From Pelomonas sp. Root1444 (lineage in GTDB: Bacteria > Pseudomonadota > Gammaproteobacteria > Burkholderiales > Burkholderiaceae_C): a stretch of 64,000 bases of DNA. The stretch spans positions 689,306 through 753,305 of the forward strand of contig NZ_LMFP01000003.1 in NCBI RefSeq assembly GCF_001426885.1, given 5' to 3'. Below, piece by piece: positions 8,228 to 16,909 of this stretch. A model generated the notes under the pieces. It made no database searches. It was not told where the DNA came from and saw only the letters and a list, made by a program, of their open reading frames with translations. The number at the start of each line of letters is the position of its first letter. Position 1 is the stretch's first letter. Made by a program: the position numbers and the translations under genes.

Positions 8228-8586
8228 AGGCCCGGTTGGCACGCCTGTCACTCGTGCTGCTCTGGTGGGGCACCGTCGCGGCCAGCCTGCATGACGGCGG
8301 CGATGCCGGCATGGCGTTGCTGCAGCGTGCCACGGGCATGAGCGCCGGCACCGCGCTGGCCCTGGTGCTGCTCGGCTGCGCCTGGGATGCAGCCATCGGC
8401 CTGCTGATCCTGCTGCGCCCGGGTGCCCTCGCCTACCGCCTCGCCGCGATCGGCGTCGTCGGCATGACGCTGGCCGCCACCGCTCTCGTGCCCGCGCTGT
8501 GGCTGGACCCGTTCGGCGCGCTGCTGAAGAACCTGCCCGTGCTGGCGCTGCTCGGCGGGATGACGGACAAGGAGGCCCGCTCATGA
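8224..8586 (+). CDS. DoxX-like family membrane protein
   Basis: 120 residues with four hydrophobic segments (about 5-20, 40-62, 70-92 and 98-112), the size and layout of DoxX-like proteins. The start ATG at 8224 overlaps the SDR stop. DoxX proteins occur in membrane oxidoreductase complexes, but the bacterial biochemistry is thin. A short GC-rich repeat-like segment separates it from the following DUF2269 gene. Confidence 0.65.
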   Translation: MKARLARLSLVLLWWGTVAASLHDGGDAGMALLQRATGMSAGTALALVLLGCAWDAAIGLLILLRPGALAYRLAAIGVVGMTLAATALVPALWLDPFGALLKNLPVLALLGGMTDKEARS

Positions 8587-8596
8587 GCGCCGCGCT

Positions 8597-8610
8597 GGGC
8601 CGCCCCAAGC
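8597..8610. repeat. Intergenic repeat motif GGGCCGCCCCAAGC (copy 1)
   Basis: This 14-mer recurs exactly at 43172-43185. It lies in a 73-base spacer between the DoxX-like and DUF2269 genes, in a GC-rich tract that also holds CCGGCCGCAGGCCGG. A 26-codon frame runs through it but looks like chance coding of the repeat. Similar intergenic elements are scattered in Burkholderiales genomes, from general memory. Confidence 0.4.
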
Positions 8611-8659
8611 AAGCTCGCTCCCGCCTGGCGGGACCGGCCGCAGGCCGGGGGGTGCGCCG

Positions 8660-9142
8660 GTGAACACCTACCTGCTCGTCAAATGGCTGCACATCGTCTC
8701 CAGCGTCTTGCTCGTCGGCACCGGCTTCGGCTCGGCGTTCTACCTGTTCTTCGCCAACCGCAGCGAGAGCCTCGAGGCGCGCGCCGTCGTCGCCCGCCTC
8801 GTCGTGCGGGCGGACCTGTGGTTCACGACGCCGGCCGTCGTCGTGCAGCCGGCGAGCGGCTTCTGGCTGGCCCACACGGCCGGCTGGGCGCTGAACACGC
8901 CATGGCTGCTTGCATCCATCGTCCTGTACTTGCTGGCCGGCGCCTGCTGGCTGCCGGTGCTGTGGCTGCAGTTGAGGATGGCTCGCGAGGTCGAGGCCGC
9001 ACTGGCCGGGGGGCGCCCGCTGTCGGTGCGATACGGGCGTTGGCAACGCGCCTGGGAATGGCTGGGCTACCCGGCCTTCGCGGCCATGCTGGCGGTGTTC
9101 TTCCTGATGATGAACAAGCCGGCGCTCTGGGGTGCGCCCTGA
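8660..9142 (+). CDS. DUF2269 family integral membrane protein
   Basis: 160 residues, four hydrophobic segments, with the typical opening YLLVKWLHIVSSVLLVGTGFG and a conserved WFTTPAVVVQPASG loop. The start is the GTG at 8660. DUF2269 proteins are often found beside DoxX-like and SDR genes; function is unknown. It closes the cassette and converges on the cyclase gene 15 bases away. Confidence 0.8.
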   Translation: MNTYLLVKWLHIVSSVLLVGTGFGSAFYLFFANRSESLEARAVVARLVVRADLWFTTPAVVVQPASGFWLAHTAGWALNTPWLLASIVLYLLAGACWLPVLWLQLRMAREVEAALAGGRPLSVRYGRWQRAWEWLGYPAFAAMLAVFFLMMNKPALWGAP

Positions 9143-9157
9143 CCCGCCCGCAGCGGG

Positions 9158-11254
9158 CTACTTCTCGAGCAGTTCGATCGCGTCCCCGCTGGTACCCGAC
9201 CGCAGGCGTGCAAGGTGCAGGCGGACGAGTGCATCGTCCGGCCGCTCGCTGGCCAGCGCCTCGAACGCGGCCAGCGCCTGTTCGCTGCCGCCGCGCATCA
9301 TCTCGAAGGCGCGCTGGTACTCGGCATCGGGCGACTGCAGCGGCTCGTAGGTCATCAGGTAGCCGGCGCGGCCGGCGAGGCGCAGCCTGGCAATGGGCCG
9401 CGCCGGCGCATCCGGGCAGCCTGCCAGCGTCGCCTCGGACACGCAGATCAGCGTGCCCAGGTGCTTGTTCGCGCCCTCCAGCCGGGCGGCGGTGTTGACG
9501 GCATCGCCAAGGGCGCGGTAGTCGAAGATCGCCTCGCCGCCGAAGTTCCCGACCGTCACCTCGCCCGTATGCACACCGATGCGCGTCTCGGAGAACTCGA
9601 TGCCACGGCTCGCCAAGTCGTCGACATAGCGGCGCGAGAAGGCCTGCATCTGCAGTGCGCAGCGCAGCGCCCGCTGCTCGTGGTCGCGTTGCTCGACGGG
9701 CGCCGAGAACATGATGGCCACGGCGTCGCCGACGATGCGGTCCAGCGTGCCGTCGTGCTCGAAGGCGATGGCGATCATGCGGTCGAGGTAGCCATTGACG
9801 AGGCCGACTGCGGTCGCCGGATCCATGCGCTCCATGAGCCTCGTGAACCCGGCCAGGTCGGTGAAGACAAAACTGCAGCGCTGGCGCCGGCCCTCCAGCA
9901 CGAGGGCCTCGGGGTGTGCGATCAGGTAGTCGACGAGATTGGGCGACACGTAGCGCGCGAACGTCTGCTTCATCCAGCGCTGTCTGCGCTCGCTCTGCAG
10001 GTACCTCATCACCGTCGTGGGGACGAACACCAGGGCCATTGCCAGCATCGGCGTGAGCGGGTCCAGCAGCAGGCTGCCGCGCACGAACGCCGCCCAGGCT
10101 GCCAGGCCCGCGCCGGCGGCCAGCGCGAGGAAGCCGGCCGACGAGACCGCGGCGCTGCGCTTCATCGCCAGAAGCGCCACGAGCCCGCAGCCGAGCAGCG
10201 TGGCGATCCATTCGACCGCCGGTGTCCAGCCCGGGCGTTCCAGGTGGTGGTCGGTCAGGATCTGCTCCAGCGCCTGGGCATGCACCTCGACGCCAGGGAT
10301 GACGCCGCCCAGCGGGCTGAAGCGCAGGTCCATCAACCCCTGCGCGGAAGTGCCTACCAGCACGATCCGCCCCCTGAACGCATCGGCAGGCAGGCTGCCG
10401 TCGAGCACCTTCCAGGCCGGGATGTAGCGCGCGGCCTGCGGGCGCGCGTAGTGCACCCAGAGCGCACCGCCAGCATCGGTGGCGATGACGCGCTCGCCGA
10501 TGCGCACGTCGATGACACCGCCCTCATTGCCGGAGCTTCGCAAGGTGTAGTGCCCCACGCCCGCCGCCAGCCGCAGCGCCTCGGCCGCCAGCGAGGGCAC
10601 GAGCCGGCCGTCCAGGTTCAGCACCAGAGGCACCTGGCGGACGACGCCGTCGACATCGGGGATGAAGGTCATCGCACCCTGCCCCGCGGCGGCCTGCTGC
10701 AGGTCCGGCAGGTTGGCGACGCTCGAGGAGAACGCCGGCAGGAAGGGCGTCGGGTCGCCGCCCAGCGGAAAGTAGCCTGCCTTCAGGGTCAGCCCGTCGT
10801 CGTTCGGGTCCGCGCCGGCGGGCGGGCTGGCGCGCCTGGCCGTCATGCCAAAGCCGAGCACCACCTTGCCTTGAGCCAGCGTCCGCGCGAGGTCGGCATC
10901 CGGGTCTGTGGCCGTGCGGCGTACCGTGCCATCTCGCTCGGCGAACAGCACGTCCACCGCGACGGAAGCCGGCTGGCCGCGCTCGATGCCGGCCAGCAGC
11001 CGTGCCACCTTGTCCCGCGACCAGGGCCACTGGCCGACCCGGCGCAAGCTCTCGTCGTCGATGTCGACGATGCGCACTGGGGGATCGGCATACGGCCGTG
11101 GATGCCAGCGCTGGAACTGGTCGAACGTGGCATAGCGCAAGCCGCGCAGGGCCGGTGGGTCGAACCATGCGGTGAGCAACGCCAGCGCCAGCGCGGCGAG
11201 CGGCACCGCCCAGGCCCAGCGTGCCCGGCCCGGTTCAGCGTTGGGCGACTGCAT
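9158..11254 (-). CDS. CHASE2-domain adenylate/guanylate cyclase
   Basis: 698 residues. Order: N-terminal helix (about 14-30), periplasmic CHASE2 sensor (about 36-335, with VRIVDIDDESL and WPWSRDKVARLL), three helices (about 345-420), and a class III cyclase domain (about 455-640). The metal-binding aspartates are visible in FTDLAGFT and GDAVAIMF, and the dimer-site region FDYRALGDAVNTAARLEGANK is intact, so catalysis is likely. cAMP is the more common product, but I cannot exclude cGMP. It follows the HD-GYP gene by 35 bases in the same direction. Confidence 0.9.
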   Translation of the reverse strand: MQSPNAEPGRARWAWAVPLAALALALLTAWFDPPALRGLRYATFDQFQRWHPRPYADPPVRIVDIDDESLRRVGQWPWSRDKVARLLAGIERGQPASVAVDVLFAERDGTVRRTATDPDADLARTLAQGKVVLGFGMTARRASPPAGADPNDDGLTLKAGYFPLGGDPTPFLPAFSSSVANLPDLQQAAAGQGAMTFIPDVDGVVRQVPLVLNLDGRLVPSLAAEALRLAAGVGHYTLRSSGNEGGVIDVRIGERVIATDAGGALWVHYARPQAARYIPAWKVLDGSLPADAFRGRIVLVGTSAQGLMDLRFSPLGGVIPGVEVHAQALEQILTDHHLERPGWTPAVEWIATLLGCGLVALLAMKRSAAVSSAGFLALAAGAGLAAWAAFVRGSLLLDPLTPMLAMALVFVPTTVMRYLQSERRQRWMKQTFARYVSPNLVDYLIAHPEALVLEGRRQRCSFVFTDLAGFTRLMERMDPATAVGLVNGYLDRMIAIAFEHDGTLDRIVGDAVAIMFSAPVEQRDHEQRALRCALQMQAFSRRYVDDLASRGIEFSETRIGVHTGEVTVGNFGGEAIFDYRALGDAVNTAARLEGANKHLGTLICVSEATLAGCPDAPARPIARLRLAGRAGYLMTYEPLQSPDAEYQRAFEMMRGGSEQALAAFEALASERPDDALVRLHLARLRSGTSGDAIELLEK

Positions 11255-11289
11255 GCAGGCCGCAGCGCAGGGCCGCGCACATGCTCGCG

Positions 11290-13506
11290 CTAGGCCAGCG
11301 ATGCTGTGGCATAGAACGGCGTCGGGTCGACAACGTCGATCTGCTCGGCGCTGAGGTGTCGGTGCGCAAACTCGAGATAGACGCCGGAGCGCAGGAACAG
11401 GTTGAAGACCTCGGCGTCGATGTGCGTGCCGGCCATGCGCTGCATGACGCCCAACGCCTCGGACAGCGCCTTGGGCTTCTTGTAGGGCCGGTCCGCCGCG
11501 GTGAGGGCCTCGAAGATGTCCGCCACGGCCATGATCCGGCTCGGCACGGAGAGCTGCTCGGCGCCGAGCTGGCGCGGGTAGCCCTTGCCATCCATGCGCT
11601 CATGGTGCGTGCCCGCGTACTCCGGCACGCGCTTCAGGTGCTTCGGGAAAGGCATGCGCTCCAGCATCATCACCGTGTGCACCATGTGCTCGTTGATCTT
11701 GTAGCGCTCCTCGCGCGTCAGCGTGCCGCTGCGCACCGACAGGTTGTACAGCTCGCCGCGGTTGTAGAGATGCTCTGGCACATCCATGCGGAAGCCGAAC
11801 GCCGGGTCCAGCTGCTCGACGTCGGGGCGCGCCACGATGTCGCGCGGGCGGTCAGCCAGCAGCGGTTCGCTGCAGGGGAAGGCCCGCACAGGCTCCGTCG
11901 CAAGGCGGCCCAGCTCGGCGGCCGACAGGCCGAGGCGGTCATCGAACAGCGGGGTCCACCGCCGCGCGCCGATCCGCGCAAGCGCCCGGACCTCATCGTC
12001 GTCCATCGGCTCTTCACCCAAGTTGCAACGCGCCACGAATGCGAAGTCGTCCTGCAGCCGCGCGGCCGCCGCCTGGTGGCCGGCTTCCTGCTCGTCGCTC
12101 CACGTGCCGGCCAGCTGGGCCCGCAGCCGCTCGATCTCCAGATCCCGGTGCAACACCTCGAACCGCATGCGGACTTCATGGATGCGGTTGTGGATGGTTT
12201 CGAGTTTGGTGGCCTTGTCGATGACGAACTCGGGCGTCGTCACCTTGCCGCAGTCGTGCAGCCAGGCGCCGATGCGGAACTCCTCCCATTCCCGTTCGGA
12301 GCGGAACGCGAAGTGCTTCAGCGGGCCGTCACTCGCGTCGCATGCAGCCTGCGCCAAGCGCAGGGCCAGCTCGGGCACGCGTTCGCAATGGCGACCCGTG
12401 TGCCGGCTCTTGGCGTCGATCGTCGTGGCGAGCACGCGGATCAGGCTCTCCGTCAGCTGCTTCTGGGAATCGAGCAGCTCCATGTTGTCCAGCGCCACCG
12501 CGGCCTGCGCCGCCAGTGCCTCCACCAGCGCGCCGGCCTCCGGGTCGAAGGGCGCGACGGCGCCGGTGGAGGGGTCGAGCGCGTTCATGAACTGCAGCAC
12601 GCCGATGGGTGCGCCGCCACGCGGCGCGATCGGCACCGTCAGCATCGACACCGTGCGATAGCTGCTGGCCTCGTCGAAGGCGCGTGTGCCGCTCAGGTCG
12701 AACCGAGTCTCGGCATAGACGTCGTCGATGCGCACCGTGCAGTTGTGCAGCGCCGTATAGACGGACACGTAGTTCTCGTTGGGACGCCCGGTGTCCCGGT
12801 CATACATCGGGATCTGCTCGGCCGGCAGCGGGTCGCTGCGCGTGCGCAACTCAAAGCGCAGCATGGCGTCCTCGGTGACCATGAACATGGTGCCGCCGTC
12901 GCAATTCAACAGGTGTCGCCCCTCGAGCAGCAGCTGCTGCAGCAGTGCCGTCCGCTCATTGCTCATCGACATGGCGATGCAGGTCTCGATGAGGCCGTTC
13001 AGTCGCAGCGAACGCGAGGAGAGCTCTGCGCCGAAACTGGTGCGGTCCATCGCGCTCTTGCGGCGCAGCCGGCGCAGCTCCGCCAGCGTGGACAGGCGAC
13101 GGCCCAGGTCCGCGATGTCCACCGGGCTGCTGATCCAGTCGCTCACACCCGCTTCGAAGGCGCGCTGCTGGTCGACGCTCGCGCTGGCGCTGGCCAGCAT
13201 GACGATGGGCAGCACCGTGGCGGGATAGCGCGCACGGATCGCGGCCGCCAGGGCGATCGCCTCGTCAAGCCCGGTCTGCGCATCCAGCACCACGACGTCC
13301 CAGTCCCCGCGGTCGATCTGCGCGATCGCCTCCTGCGCGTTGCAGGCGCTCACGACGAAGCGGGCACGGCGCAGCCCCTCGACCAGCGCCGGGCTCTGAC
13401 GCACGGCGGCAACGTCGATCACCAGGATCCCGCCCGCAACCACCGTCAACTCCGCGCCGAACGGTCCGGGCGGCAGGGGCGTGCGATCAAGACCCGGCGG
13501 GCTCAT
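11290..13506 (-). CDS. Response regulator with receiver, GAF and HD-GYP domains
   Basis: 738 residues. Receiver-like domain at about 25-145, GAF at about 170-330, HD-GYP from about 365 to the end. LHDCGK near 415 and HHERMDGKGYP near 635 are the metal-binding and signature motifs of c-di-GMP phosphodiesterases. About 150 extra residues lie between them compared with standard HD-GYP spacing. The receiver keeps the phospho-acceptor aspartate (VVLDAQ), but the second acidic residue (VIDVAA) and the conserved lysine (WISSP) are missing. It starts 3 bases after the FecR gene stop. Confidence 0.85.
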   Translation of the reverse strand: MSPPGLDRTPLPPGPFGAELTVVAGGILVIDVAAVRQSPALVEGLRRARFVVSACNAQEAIAQIDRGDWDVVVLDAQTGLDEAIALAAAIRARYPATVLPIVMLASASASVDQQRAFEAGVSDWISSPVDIADLGRRLSTLAELRRLRRKSAMDRTSFGAELSSRSLRLNGLIETCIAMSMSNERTALLQQLLLEGRHLLNCDGGTMFMVTEDAMLRFELRTRSDPLPAEQIPMYDRDTGRPNENYVSVYTALHNCTVRIDDVYAETRFDLSGTRAFDEASSYRTVSMLTVPIAPRGGAPIGVLQFMNALDPSTGAVAPFDPEAGALVEALAAQAAVALDNMELLDSQKQLTESLIRVLATTIDAKSRHTGRHCERVPELALRLAQAACDASDGPLKHFAFRSEREWEEFRIGAWLHDCGKVTTPEFVIDKATKLETIHNRIHEVRMRFEVLHRDLEIERLRAQLAGTWSDEQEAGHQAAAARLQDDFAFVARCNLGEEPMDDDEVRALARIGARRWTPLFDDRLGLSAAELGRLATEPVRAFPCSEPLLADRPRDIVARPDVEQLDPAFGFRMDVPEHLYNRGELYNLSVRSGTLTREERYKINEHMVHTVMMLERMPFPKHLKRVPEYAGTHHERMDGKGYPRQLGAEQLSVPSRIMAVADIFEALTAADRPYKKPKALSEALGVMQRMAGTHIDAEVFNLFLRSGVYLEFAHRHLSAEQIDVVDPTPFYATASLA

Positions 13507-13509
13507 GGC

Positions 13510-15342
13510 TCAGCGCTTGAAGACGATGACGCCGGACACGGTGCCCAGGCGGCTGTCGAAGCCATAGACGACGCCGGCGTGCGTTCCCTGCGAGCCGGCG
13601 ATCTGGCCGAGCACGGAGACGTTGTTGCCCAGGCTGCCCGTGCAGCCGCCCGCGCACCCCGTACCCGTGCTGGTGATCTGCGAGACGCCCGAGAAGGTGG
13701 ACGGCGAGGTCTGCGTGGCCACCCCGACCAGCGAGAACGTCTGCCCCGAGACCGGGACCGTCAGCGTGTAGTTGGCGCCGCCCGTGGTCTGCAGAAGCAG
13801 CGCCGCCTTGAAGGTGCCGCTAGCGCTGTTGACGGTGCCGGTCGCGACCAGTTCGCCGTTCGACTGAACGGTCGGCGACGTCGACGCGAACGATGTGAAG
13901 GTGCCCACTGTCGCCCCGGCAGGTAACGCCGTGGCGGTGAAATAGTGCAAGGTCGACAGGTTGCCGTTGTCAACGCCGTTGCCCTTGCCGCTGGTGCCGT
14001 GCACCTTGCTCTGGCCGCCGATCCAGCGCCCCCAGGCGATGACGCCATTGGCACCCGCGTCGATGGGTGTGCCCTTCTCGACGAGGGTCTTGCCGCTCGA
14101 TGGATCCTCGAGTTCCAGCAGGCCACCCTGCGCATTGAACTTCGCCGTGCCCGCCATCTGGGCCGACGCGTTGTCGCCCTTCTCGGTGCTCCAGACCAGG
14201 GCAGCCATGACGTTGTGCGTCGCGGCGGGGGCGGGTGTGGGAGCAGGCGTCGGGGCAGGCGCAGGTGCCGGCGCGGTTGCAGGTGCAGGTGCAGGTGCAG
14301 GTGCAGGTGCAGGTGCAGGTGCAGGCGTGGGCGCTGGCGCTGGCGTGGGTGCAGGTGCAGGTGCCGGCGTGGGCGCTGGCGCTGGCGTGGGTGCAGGTGC
14401 AGGTGCCGGCGTGGGCGCTGGCGCCGGTGCAGGTCCCGGCGTGGGTGCTGGCGCTGGCGCTGGCGTCGGTGCGGGCGTCGGCGCCGGTGCAGGATCGGGT
14501 GCTGGCGTGGGAGCAGGCGTTGGCGCAGGTGCAGGTGCAGGTGCGGGCTGAGGCGCAGACGCATCAGGCGCCGGCGAAGCGAACTCACGCGCGATCTTGT
14601 CGCCCAACGTCGGTCGTGCGGCATCGGGCGACAGGCCCGTCGCCGATGAGGGCGCACCAGCGACCGCCAGGCCGGCATCGGCCGCATTTGCCGGCTGCAG
14701 GTACATCAGGTGCTGGGCAGTGACGCCGGGTTTCACCGACCGATTCGGCGCATAGGCCGCAGACCCTTTCGCCACCTCCACGCAACCGCCGTCGTTGCAG
14801 ACTGCCACGCGCCCGTCGATCACGCCAACGCGCAGTCCGTCGTCAACGTCGGCGGTGTATTCGGTGCCGCGGATGCCGATGGTGCCCGACGGCGTGTCGA
14901 GCTTGTAGTTGTCGGTCCGGGGCTTGCCGATGCTGCCGCTGATCGTGCGCAGCTTGCCGCCCAGCAGGCTCATGAAGCCGCGCTCATCGTCGCCTGCCGG
15001 GCCGGCGAGGCGGTAGTCGTCCAGCCGCAGCGTTGTGCGCTCCCCCAGCGCCATCGTCGCGCCGTCAACCATGCGCAGCTGGACGCGACCCTTGCCGGTC
15101 TGCACGGTTTCGCCAGACTGCACGACCTCGCCGGTCTTCAATTCTCGAACCACGCCCTTGGCGGAAAGCACTCGAACGTCGCCGTTCGTGAACAGCGCGG
15201 TGGCTGACGGCCCCGCCCAGGCCAGGCCGCCGACAACGCACAGCGCCGCGGTCGTGAGCGCGTTGCGAAGGTGGGTGGCGGGGGGGACGGCGCGGCTGCG
15301 ATGCGCCACCATCGCACGCCGAAGCGCATGCATGCGGCTCAT
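13510..15342 (-). CDS. FecR-domain protein with Pro/Ala rod and glycine-rich beta C-terminus
   Basis: 610 residues. A long basic signal peptide ends near GLAWAG, with no lipobox cysteine. A FecR domain spans about 48-170 (VQTGKGRVQLRMVDGATMAL; TPSGTIGIRGTEYTADV). Residues 260-375 are an almost pure PAPAPTP rod. The last 235 residues are rich in Gly, Thr and Ser with alternating beta pattern and end LGQIAGSQGTHAGVVYGFD, resembling the small barrel of Slam-dependent cargo. No sigma or anti-sigma partner lies nearby, so this is not a classical FecR iron regulator. Its ATG overlaps the upstream stop (ATGA). Confidence 0.8.
   Translation of the reverse strand: MSRMHALRRAMVAHRSRAVPPATHLRNALTTAALCVVGGLAWAGPSATALFTNGDVRVLSAKGVVRELKTGEVVQSGETVQTGKGRVQLRMVDGATMALGERTTLRLDDYRLAGPAGDDERGFMSLLGGKLRTISGSIGKPRTDNYKLDTPSGTIGIRGTEYTADVDDGLRVGVIDGRVAVCNDGGCVEVAKGSAAYAPNRSVKPGVTAQHLMYLQPANAADAGLAVAGAPSSATGLSPDAARPTLGDKIAREFASPAPDASAPQPAPAPAPAPTPAPTPAPDPAPAPTPAPTPAPAPAPTPGPAPAPAPTPAPAPAPTPAPAPTPAPAPAPTPAPAPTPAPAPAPAPAPAPAPATAPAPAPAPTPAPTPAPAATHNVMAALVWSTEKGDNASAQMAGTAKFNAQGGLLELEDPSSGKTLVEKGTPIDAGANGVIAWGRWIGGQSKVHGTSGKGNGVDNGNLSTLHYFTATALPAGATVGTFTSFASTSPTVQSNGELVATGTVNSASGTFKAALLLQTTGGANYTLTVPVSGQTFSLVGVATQTSPSTFSGVSQITSTGTGCAGGCTGSLGNNVSVLGQIAGSQGTHAGVVYGFDSRLGTVSGVIVFKR
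14279..14425. repeat. In-frame tandem repeats inside the FecR gene (Pro/Ala rod)
   Basis: GCAGGT is repeated seven times without change at 14279-14320. A 42-base unit then runs from 14324, repeats exactly from 14366 and continues in degenerate form from 14408. All periods are multiples of three, so slippage would lengthen or shorten the Pro/Ala rod without breaking the frame. Confidence 0.9.
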
Positions 15343-16697
15343 TGGAAACTCCTGTGCGCGGTGATCTGAAACACGCTGCGCGAATAGTCGTACAGCACGA
15401 CGTTGGACGCGGCCAGCGCACGGCGCGCTTGCGCGATCACCTGCCAGCGCGGCTCGACGCTCCAGCGCAGCCCCGCAGCCAGGTCGTTCTGGCGATCACG
15501 GCGGGCAAGGTCGAAGAAGGGTTCGGTGCCGCCATAGCGGCGCTGCTCGTACTGCCATTCGGCGAATGTCACGACGCCGGGCCCGAGGCGCTGTTCCGCA
15601 CCCAGCCGCAGACCGGCGCCGCGGTGGCCGAAGCTCGGGAACGCCGTGGCCCTGGCACGCTCCTGCACGACATAGGCGCTGCCGTAGGACAGCGGGCCGG
15701 CGCCGCCGAACTGGCACGCCGCTCCCATCCCCAGCAGCAGGCGGTCGGTGTCGCGTTCCGCCTGGCCGCTGTAGTTCTGGCGCGACCACTGCGCGAACAC
15801 GCTCACCTGGGCGCCGGCACTGAATTGCGACTGCCACTGCGCGCTCGCGCCATTGGCGGTGCGGTACCGGCGGCCGCCCACCCAGGCCGTGTTGTTCTGC
15901 AGCGCAATGACCCGGCTTTGCGTGCCGGCCGTGTGGCGCAGGCCAGCGGTGACGTCGACGAAGACGGCATTCATGTCGTGGACAACGCGGTCCACGTTGG
16001 CACGGACGTTCGCGGCACCCACCAGCTTCCAGGACGGCGACAGCGCCGTTTCGGCATTGACGCCACCCGCCGTGGCGAGCACAAGATCGTGCCGCTGGCG
16101 GTTCTCCGGGCTGGTCTGGAACAGGATGCCGCCGAAGGCCGGGATCGCGAACTCGCCCTGCTGCGTTGCACTGTTGACATTGCTGTCGTAGGTCGCGCCG
16201 ATCTCAAGGTAGCCGGACCACTGCGGCCCGGCCGCGGGTGCCACTTGGTCGATCAGTCCGATCACGCGCGAGATCGCGGCCGACGCCTCTTCCGGGAGCT
16301 GGCCGCCACGCGCCATGCGCAGTTGCTCGCGCGCCGCGTCCGCGTCGCCGGCTGCCAGGTAGGCGCGCCCGAGCTCGGCACGGGCCAGCGTGTCTTCGGG
16401 ACGCACCTGCACGACGCGCTCGAGCGCAAAGATCGCACGCGTGACGTGACCGGCATCCAGGGCGGCGACACCCAGCAGGTAGTCGAAGCGGGCATCACCC
16501 GCGCGCCTGGTTTCGGCATCCGCCAGCAGCGCGTAGGCGCCGGCGGCGTCGCGCCGGCTCAGCCGCGCGCGCGCGTCATCCAGCAGTGCGTCCTGCGCGA
16601 AGGCGCTCGGCACGACGCACGTCAGGGCAACAGCGAAAGCACAGAGTCGGCCCACCCCGGAGCCGGTGGCCTCCGCCCTGGAAGGCAGATGGGGCAA
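15339..16697 (-). CDS. TPR plus outer-membrane beta-barrel protein (Slam/DUF560-like layout)
   Basis: 452 residues. Signal peptide to about residue 35 (VPSAFAQ), TPR-like helical repeats at about 40-145 (YLLGVAALDAGHVTRAIFALERVVQVRPED), then about 280 residues of alternating beta pattern starting WSGYLEIGATYDSNVN. This TPR-then-barrel order is that of surface lipoprotein assembly modulators. The chosen start is a TTG at 16697 because GAGAGG precedes it by 5 bases; a GTG at 16655 also leaves a signal peptide. It is the first gene of the run and is coupled to the FecR gene. Other TPR-barrel families remain possible. Confidence 0.7.
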   Translation of the reverse strand: MPHLPSRAEATGSGVGRLCAFAVALTCVVPSAFAQDALLDDARARLSRRDAAGAYALLADAETRRAGDARFDYLLGVAALDAGHVTRAIFALERVVQVRPEDTLARAELGRAYLAAGDADAAREQLRMARGGQLPEEASAAISRVIGLIDQVAPAAGPQWSGYLEIGATYDSNVNSATQQGEFAIPAFGGILFQTSPENRQRHDLVLATAGGVNAETALSPSWKLVGAANVRANVDRVVHDMNAVFVDVTAGLRHTAGTQSRVIALQNNTAWVGGRRYRTANGASAQWQSQFSAGAQVSVFAQWSRQNYSGQAERDTDRLLLGMGAACQFGGAGPLSYGSAYVVQERARATAFPSFGHRGAGLRLGAEQRLGPGVVTFAEWQYEQRRYGGTEPFFDLARRDRQNDLAAGLRWSVEPRWQVIAQARRALAASNVVLYDYSRSVFQITAHRSFQ

Positions 16698-16909
16698 CGT
16701 AACCTCTCACATTCTTGATTTCAATGCTCGGCTGCATTGCAATTCGAATCTTCCGCCAACCGCTTCCTTTCTGGTGCCTTGCAGCCCAGCGCCCCTGTGA
16801 CATCCGTCGCGAATGTGCGGGGGCAAAGGTAACGGCACACGCGGCGGGGCCGATGGGGTTACAGCGGCGTCAAGAACACGCCGAGCAGAGCATCGGCCCG
16901 GGGCCGTTG

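Noticed and set aside
8583-8663. 26-codon frame between the DoxX-like and DUF2269 genes, overlapping both
   Set aside because: It consists of the GC-rich repeat element and has no ribosome site; coding is not supported.
11221-13926. 901-codon plus-strand frame across the HD-GYP gene
   Set aside because: Antisense shadow: no domain, biased composition, while the minus strand shows receiver, GAF and HD-GYP motifs.
14220-14560. Repeat block resembling an array
   Set aside because: No direct repeat-spacer structure; it is in-frame coding microsatellite DNA, not CRISPR.
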